Below, in pieces: positions 4,326 through 8,530 of a DNA stretch of 8,530 nt. Each line of letters begins with the position of its first letter. Position 1 is the first letter of the stretch. Made by a program: the position numbers and the translations under genes. Below the pieces are notes generated by a model. It made no database searches and was not told the origin of the DNA. It saw only the letters and a program-made list of their open reading frames with translations. The stretch spans positions 1 through 8,530 of the forward strand of contig CAIYCP010000414.1 of NCBI GenBank assembly GCA_903924715.1, read 5' to 3'. The DNA is from an uncultured beta proteobacterium (GTDB lineage Bacteria; Pseudomonadota; Gammaproteobacteria; Burkholderiales; Burkholderiaceae_B).

Positions 4326-6038
4326 ATGGCTAATCCAACAGCAGCGCTCGCCCCCGGTTCACAAAAAGGTAACTCAGCAGTAACGCTCGCCTGCTTTTTA
4401 CTGTTCGCGTTTTTAAGCTATCTGTGGTGCCGTCGCTTCTTCTCGTTTGACGAACTTGGCAGTCAAGTCATGATGGACGGAGACCCAGCGCTCAACGCCA
4501 GGGCACTCAACTGGGTCAGTCGCGCCTTTACGACAGACCTTGGCAGCTTATTCAACGGCAATACGTTTTACCCCTACGCGCGCTCGATTGCGTTGTCTGA
4601 GCACATGGCGGCTCTGGCGCTCTTTAACGTGCCCGTGCGCTGGTTTACCGATAACCCGTGGGTTGGTTACAACCTGATTATTTTTGGCGCCTATTTATTG
4701 AGCGCGATTGGTGCGTATTTACTGCTGTACGAATTAACGCAAAGTCGCCTAGCTGCTTGCTGGGCTGGCATCTTTTGGGCCTTCTGCTTTTTTAGGGTTC
4801 ATCACCTCAGTCATCTACAAATCTTGACCTACCAGTGGTTTCCGTTTATTGCCCTCTTTATACTGCGCCTCGATAAAAATCCAAGTTTAAAAAACGCTTG
4901 TCTGCTTAGCCTATTTTTTATTCTGCAAGCTTTGACCAGTTGGTACCTAGCGGTGATTGCTAGCTTTTTGGCGCTCATTATTTTTGTGGTCAATCTCAAG
5001 CCAACACAATTAACAATAAGGCACTTTGGCTCGTTCGCGTTGGCAGGGTTTCTGGTTGCAATCGCGATCGCGCCTTTCGCGTGGCCATACATCGGCGCAA
5101 TTCGCGAAACAGATCTCAGTGGCCGCTTAGCTGCATCCAGCACTCTCGGTGATCAAGTCAAGCTTCTAGATTTTTTCTTCCTACCTGTGTCAACCTACTT
5201 AGGTGCAATGATCCCTAATAACAAGTATTGGGTCTGGCAAGAAAACACTTTATTCATCGGTTACTCAGCCTGCCTACTTGCCTTACCTGGACTTTGGTAC
5301 AGCTGGCAAAAGAATCGACGAGTCGCCCTCATGGCTCTTGCCTTGATTTTAGTTGGTTACGTTTTAGCACTTGGATATTTTTCTACTGCTTGGGGCGGCA
5401 AGCTACCGCTTTATTACATCGCACAAAAGTTTTCGTTTATTGCAGCGATCCGGGCACCCCAGCGCTTTGCTCTATTAATTTATTTCGGCGTGCTGCTTTT
5501 ATCAGGCTATGGGATTGCGTATCTTGCTAGCAAATTCAACGCTCGGTTGAGTGGCGTCGTCGCCTCGGCATTCGCATTGTTATTTTTATTTGAGGTGTAT
5601 CCCACCAACTTGCCGTATGGCCAGCCAGTGGTCTACCAGCCGAGCATCTTAGATTCAGAAATCGCCAAAGCTAGCAAAGACAAGAGCAAGCCCCTCGTTG
5701 TGCTGCACTACCCCATTTACACAGCCATGCCCGGCTATCCAACCAATGAGGCGGTATACATGGTTGACTCAACCACCCATTGGGCGAAAATCATGAACGG
5801 TTTTAGTGGCGCCGAGCCACTCGGTTTTAAAGACAACATGAAGGTGCTAAACACCCTGCCCTCGCCCGAGGCGCTAGCACTATTAAAGAAAAATCACGTC
5901 GATGTTTTGGCGATTCATGCAGCTTTGCCCGAGGCAAGGCGCATTGAATTAAAGGCATTTTTTGAAGCCCAACCGTATGTAACAATCAGACAGGTCGGGG
6001 CTGATCAATTTTTAGTTTTGTTAGATCACCAACGGTAG
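4326..6038 (+). CDS. Polytopic membrane protein, GT-C-type glycosyltransferase-like
   Basis: A 570-residue integral inner-membrane protein. The first membrane helix (about 18-36) is followed by a periplasmic loop with FDELGSQVMMDGDPALNARALNW split around D51-G-D53, then FYPYARSIALSEH (81-93). This layout is typical of GT-C lipid-phosphate-sugar transferases, where acidic residues in the first loop are catalytic. About ten further hydrophobic segments follow, with HHLSHLQ (159-165), IRAPQRF (375-381) and a soluble C-terminal domain from about 430 containing NGFSG (491-495). These motifs match a widespread but uncharacterised family of bacterial membrane proteins; donor and acceptor are unknown. 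A role in surface or lipid glycan assembly is inferred. It has no clear ribosome site; the ATG is the first in frame after the putative promoter. An unrelated toxin-antitoxin pair follows 99 bases later. Confidence 0.75.
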   Translation: MANPTAALAPGSQKGNSAVTLACFLLFAFLSYLWCRRFFSFDELGSQVMMDGDPALNARALNWVSRAFTTDLGSLFNGNTFYPYARSIALSEHMAALALFNVPVRWFTDNPWVGYNLIIFGAYLLSAIGAYLLLYELTQSRLAACWAGIFWAFCFFRVHHLSHLQILTYQWFPFIALFILRLDKNPSLKNACLLSLFFILQALTSWYLAVIASFLALIIFVVNLKPTQLTIRHFGSFALAGFLVAIAIAPFAWPYIGAIRETDLSGRLAASSTLGDQVKLLDFFFLPVSTYLGAMIPNNKYWVWQENTLFIGYSACLLALPGLWYSWQKNRRVALMALALILVGYVLALGYFSTAWGGKLPLYYIAQKFSFIAAIRAPQRFALLIYFGVLLLSGYGIAYLASKFNARLSGVVASAFALLFLFEVYPTNLPYGQPVVYQPSILDSEIAKASKDKSKPLVVLHYPIYTAMPGYPTNEAVYMVDSTTHWAKIMNGFSGAEPLGFKDNMKVLNTLPSPEALALLKKNHVDVLAIHAALPEARRIELKAFFEAQPYVTIRQVGADQFLVLLDHQR

Positions 6039-6071
6039 TTAGCGGCGCAAATGCCTCATGCATACTTACAA

Positions 6072-6105
6072 TTTGACACAGACATCCTCGCATTTATTTG
6101 TCAAA
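6072..6105 (+). promoter_or_regulatory. Promoter/operator region of the ParD/ParE-like module
   Basis: TTTGACA (6072-6078) and TGTCAAA (6099-6105) form a perfect 7-base inverted repeat around 20 bases. The left arm contains a consensus -35 (TTGACA, 6073-6078). A modest -10 (TATTTG, 6095-6100, spacing 16) overlaps the right arm, so a bound regulator would block the promoter. ATGCAT palindromes occur on both sides (6058-6063 and 6106-6111). Confidence 0.45.
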
Positions 6106-6137
6106 ATGCATGACGATAGAAATCGGAGGGCTTCGCA

Positions 6138-6338
6138 ATGTCATCAAATTTAGTACATACACTTTCAGAGCCAGAATACGACTCGTCATCGCTCAATGAT
6201 CACCCCGCTATTGAAGGCGCTAGAGCCCAACTGCGGGCGATGCTAATTGAAGGTGCTGTCTCACCCAAAACAACCCTCTTGAACGATTCGTTCATCGAGA
6301 AGCTTAGACAAGAATCTAAGAAGCGGATGGGACTATGA
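6138..6338 (+). CDS. ParD-like antitoxin, apparently without a DNA-binding domain
   Basis: A 66-residue acidic-to-neutral protein with a strong site GGAGGG 7 bases before its ATG. Residues 24-63 (AIEGARAQLRAMLIEGAVSP, then LNDSFIEKLRQESKKR) resemble the toxin-binding C-terminal half of ParD antitoxins, which typically read ExLRxLLxEG...LDxxFFxxLR. The usual N-terminal ribbon-helix-helix of about 45 residues is missing. In its place are only some 23 polar, probably disordered residues with a run of acid and serine (EPEYDSSSLND). The gene overlaps the toxin by 4 bases (ATGA), the classic sign of a coupled antitoxin-toxin pair. Antitoxin function is well supported by position; whether it binds DNA at all is doubtful. 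Confidence 0.72.
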   Translation: MSSNLVHTLSEPEYDSSSLNDHPAIEGARAQLRAMLIEGAVSPKTTLLNDSFIEKLRQESKKRMGL

Positions 6339-6667
6339 GCGTTAAACCAATATATCTAAGCGAGGTTGCGAGAAACGACCTTGCTGACGCACTTCTGAAT
6401 TACGAGCAGCAGTTTGCTGAACAGGCGATTGATGGTTGTTTAAATGCGCTCGCTAAAGCGTACAAGCAAATTGGAAAGTTTCCTAAAACAGGATCGCCTA
6501 AAGCAGGAAACGATCTCAACTTACCTGGGCTTCGGTCATGGCCACTGAGCAAGTATCCCTATCTGTTGTTCTACACAGAAAACCACGATCAAATTGACGC
6601 CTGGCGTTTATTGCATCAAAAGAGGGATATTGAAAAATCCCTAACTCGCTCAGGGATTCAACATTGA
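6335..6667 (+). CDS. ParE/RelE-superfamily toxin
   Basis: A 110-residue basic protein with the ParE pattern throughout. The first helix pair starts at LSEVARNDLADALLNYEQQF (8-27). Then come FPKTGSPKAGNDL (49-61), the strand region LPGLRSWPLSKYPYLLFY (63-80) and the closing IDAWRLLHQKRDI (87-99) with R91, H94, R97 and D98. ParE toxins inhibit DNA gyrase, whereas RelE relatives cleave mRNA at the ribosome. The PYLLFY and LHQKRDI signatures favour the ParE side, but the target is not proven. It is encoded immediately after its antitoxin with a 4-base overlap and no ribosome site of its own, so its synthesis should depend on antitoxin translation. The last 12 codons coincide with a hairpin that probably terminates the convergent carbamoyltransferase transcript. 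Confidence 0.85.
   Translation: MSVKPIYLSEVARNDLADALLNYEQQFAEQAIDGCLNALAKAYKQIGKFPKTGSPKAGNDLNLPGLRSWPLSKYPYLLFYTENHDQIDAWRLLHQKRDIEKSLTRSGIQH
6633..6658 (-). terminator. Intrinsic terminator of the carbamoyltransferase gene, inside the toxin gene
   Basis: On the minus strand AATCCCT (6658-6652) pairs with AGGGATT (6642-6636) around a 9-base loop and runs straight into a T-tract (complement of 6633-6637). It lies 47 bases past the carbamoyltransferase stop. The stem is short and has only three G-C pairs, so efficiency may be moderate. Confidence 0.5.
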
Positions 6668-6704
6668 GTTGGCCAGAAGGACATTACCTAATTACTACCA
6701 AGCC

Positions 6705-8530
6705 TTAATCCAACTCGTAAGCATTCTTATAATCTTTAATCAGCGCCGGATCCTGATCCTCTTTACGCATAATCGCATTACCCACCACCAAAAATTCAAT
6801 CTCAGTGCCCATCAGGCAGTTAAACGAATCTTCTGGGGTGCAAACAATCGGCTCACCCCGTACATTAAACGAGGTATTCACCAACACCGGGCAACCGGTC
6901 ATTTCTTTAAACTTGGTAATCAAGTCAAAGTACTTGGGATTAGTATGCGCGTGCACGGTTTGAATGCGTGCTGAATAATCTACGTGCGTGATCGCTGGAA
7001 TTTGTGAGCGTGGTACGTTGAGCTTTTCGATACCAAACAATTTTTCTTGTTCGGGTGTCATCGGCAGCTGTTTGCTTTTGGCCACATCGGCCACCAGCAA
7101 CATATAGGGGCTGTCAGACTGGATATCAAACCACTCTGAAACATCTTCACGCAGCACGCTTGGTGCAAACGGGCGAAACGACTCGCGATATTTCACTTTT
7201 AAATTTAACTGCTTTTGCACCGCTTCAGAGCGCGGGTCGGCAATGATTGAGCGGCCACCCAAGGCGCGGGGGCCAAACTCCATGCGGCCTTGATGCCAAC
7301 CCACTGCTTTACCATCGGCTAAGGCTTGTGCGGTTAACGCAATCATTTCGGTGTCAGACACGGTAGTAAACACCGCGCCCGCTTTGGTCAAGCGCTGTTC
7401 AATGTCAGCCTGGCTATATTCTGGGCCAAGATACCCACCCTTCATGCTGTCGGCTGGGTTCACTGTGCGGGGCTGCTTCAACATCATGTGATACGCCGCC
7501 AAGGCAGCACCTACTGCACCACCGGCATCACCGGCTGCTGGTTGAATCCAAATATTGTCGAAAATGTTTTTACGCAACAGCTTGCCGTTGGCCACGCAGT
7601 TCAAGGCCACGCCACCCGCTAAACACAGGTTACGCAGGCCCGTTGATTTACGAATGCCCGTGGCTAACTTAATGACCACCTCTTCGGTGACCGCTTGCAC
7701 CGAGGCGGCTAAATCCATCTCGCGTTGGGTCAACTGGCTTTCGGCCGCACGGCGCGGCCCACCAAACAGCGTGTCAAAACGCTCGTTGGTCATCGTTAAG
7801 CCAGTGCAATAGTTGAAGTAGCTCATGTCTAAATGAAACGAGCCATCTTCTTTGATATCGATCAGATTATCTTTAATCAGATCAGCGTATCTGGGTTCGC
7901 CATACGGCGCTAAGCCCATCACCTTGTATTCGCCCGAGTTCACCTTAAAGCCGGTGTAATAGGTAATCTCCGAATACAACAACCCCAGCGAATGCGGAAA
8001 CTGAATCTCTTTATGTACCGCCAACTGATTGCCATGCCCAATCGCAAGCGAGGTGGTGGTCCACTCACCCACGCCGTCCATGGTTAAAACCGCGGCCTCT
8101 TCAAACGGCGACGGAAAAAACGCCGACGCCGCATGACTTAAATGATGTTCTGAGAACAACAGGCGCGTTGTCCAATCAATATCGCCACCAAATTGCTCGT
8201 TTAATACCTTGGCGATCATTGTTTTTTGAAACAACTTGTCTTTTAGCCAAACAGGCAAAGACGTGACAAAACTTTTAAAACCCCTTGGTGCAAACGCCAG
8301 GTAGGTTTCAAGCAAGCGCTCAAACTTTAAAAAGGGCTTGTCGTAAAACACCACATAATCTAGGTCAGCGGCAACAATGCCCGCTTCAGCCAAGCAGTAT
8401 GCCACCGCTTCGGTCGGAAACGCCGAGTCGTGCTTTTTGCGGGTAAAGCGCTCTTCTTGCGCGGCGGCCACGATGTTGCCATCGATCACCAAGCAAGCTG
8501 CTGAGTCGTGATAAAACGCAGAGAGACCTA
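6705..8530 (-). CDS. Carbamoyltransferase, NodU/CmcH family (5' end outside the window)
   Basis: At least 607 residues. The frame stays open to the right edge and its first visible residues, GLSAFYHDSAACLVIDG, are the normal N-terminus minus a few codons, so the start lies just outside. Counting from there, the Kae1-like domain shows EERFTRKKHD (about 25-34), the metal-site H-x3-H in HHLSH (128-132), TMDGVGEW (149-156), GEYKVMGLAPYG (199-210) and AGGVALNCVANGKL (304-317). The C-terminal YrdC-like domain shows FGPRALGGRSI (418-428), KYRESFRPFAPS (446-457) and VNTSFNVRGEP (550-560). These enzymes activate carbamoyl phosphate to carbamoyl-AMP and pass the carbamoyl group to a hydroxyl of a sugar or other small molecule. 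The N-terminal stretch DKPFLKFERLLETYLAFAPRG is typical of a widespread bacterial subgroup with unknown acceptor. A cell-surface glycan substrate is a guess from the GT-C neighbour. Confidence 0.93.
   Translation of the reverse strand, partial: GLSAFYHDSAACLVIDGNIVAAAQEERFTRKKHDSAFPTEAVAYCLAEAGIVAADLDYVVFYDKPFLKFERLLETYLAFAPRGFKSFVTSLPVWLKDKLFQKTMIAKVLNEQFGGDIDWTTRLLFSEHHLSHAASAFFPSPFEEAAVLTMDGVGEWTTTSLAIGHGNQLAVHKEIQFPHSLGLLYSEITYYTGFKVNSGEYKVMGLAPYGEPRYADLIKDNLIDIKEDGSFHLDMSYFNYCTGLTMTNERFDTLFGGPRRAAESQLTQREMDLAASVQAVTEEVVIKLATGIRKSTGLRNLCLAGGVALNCVANGKLLRKNIFDNIWIQPAAGDAGGAVGAALAAYHMMLKQPRTVNPADSMKGGYLGPEYSQADIEQRLTKAGAVFTTVSDTEMIALTAQALADGKAVGWHQGRMEFGPRALGGRSIIADPRSEAVQKQLNLKVKYRESFRPFAPSVLREDVSEWFDIQSDSPYMLLVADVAKSKQLPMTPEQEKLFGIEKLNVPRSQIPAITHVDYSARIQTVHAHTNPKYFDLITKFKEMTGCPVLVNTSFNVRGEPIVCTPEDSFNCLMGTEIEFLVVGNAIMRKEDQDPALIKDYKNAYELD

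Noticed and set aside
8490..8492. TTG as the start codon of the carbamoyltransferase
   Set aside because: The frame continues upstream to the window edge with the typical GLSAFYHDSAAC sequence, so the true start is outside the window.
1..8530. Integron or gene-cassette array, given several small toxin-antitoxin-like genes
   Set aside because: Genes lie on both strands, large metabolic genes intervene, and no attC-like repeats or integrase were seen.

Overview
The window looks like a chromosomal segment of a Gram-negative proteobacterium with roughly balanced GC content. I lean towards a betaproteobacterium of the Burkholderiales. That rests only on codon habit and the general look of the metX-like, GT-C and carbamoyltransferase proteins; there is no rRNA or other marker, so the assignment is weak. 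Ordinary metabolic and envelope genes alternate with small accessory modules of the toxin-antitoxin kind.

Left part (1-1616). The 3' end of an unrecognised gene is followed by a GTG-started XRE-family regulator of the HigA2-like antitoxin type, with no recognisable toxin beside it. Convergent to it, on the minus strand, lies a complete Dph6-related ATP pyrophosphatase with a good sigma70-like promoter. A 324-base gap without a gene follows.

Middle part (1595-3145). This is the most unusual region. A 178-residue protein of no family I recognise (called A here) overlaps by 11 bases a 122-residue HEPN-domain protein with an R-x6-H motif. Directly after comes a second copy of A (called A'), about 58% identical by hand count, with no HEPN gene behind it. 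Both copies also share a 22-base leader. The arrangement A-HEPN-A' resembles a toxin-antitoxin or abortive-infection module with a partner protein that is not the usual MNT nucleotidyltransferase.

Right part (3146-8530). A homoserine O-acetyltransferase-like alpha/beta hydrolase follows an intergenic region that carries a 14-base perfect palindrome. Next is a 570-residue polytopic membrane protein of GT-C glycosyltransferase type. Then comes a two-gene ParD/ParE-like module (4-base overlap) whose antitoxin appears to lack the DNA-binding half. Last, on the minus strand, is a carbamoyltransferase of the NodU/CmcH family that runs off the right edge. Its likely terminator lies inside the 3' end of the ParE-like gene. 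The GT-C protein and the carbamoyltransferase are both compatible with modification of a cell-surface glycan, but they are on opposite strands with the toxin-antitoxin pair between them, so a shared pathway is only a guess.

No tRNA, rRNA, CRISPR array, transposase, integrase or attachment site was recognised.
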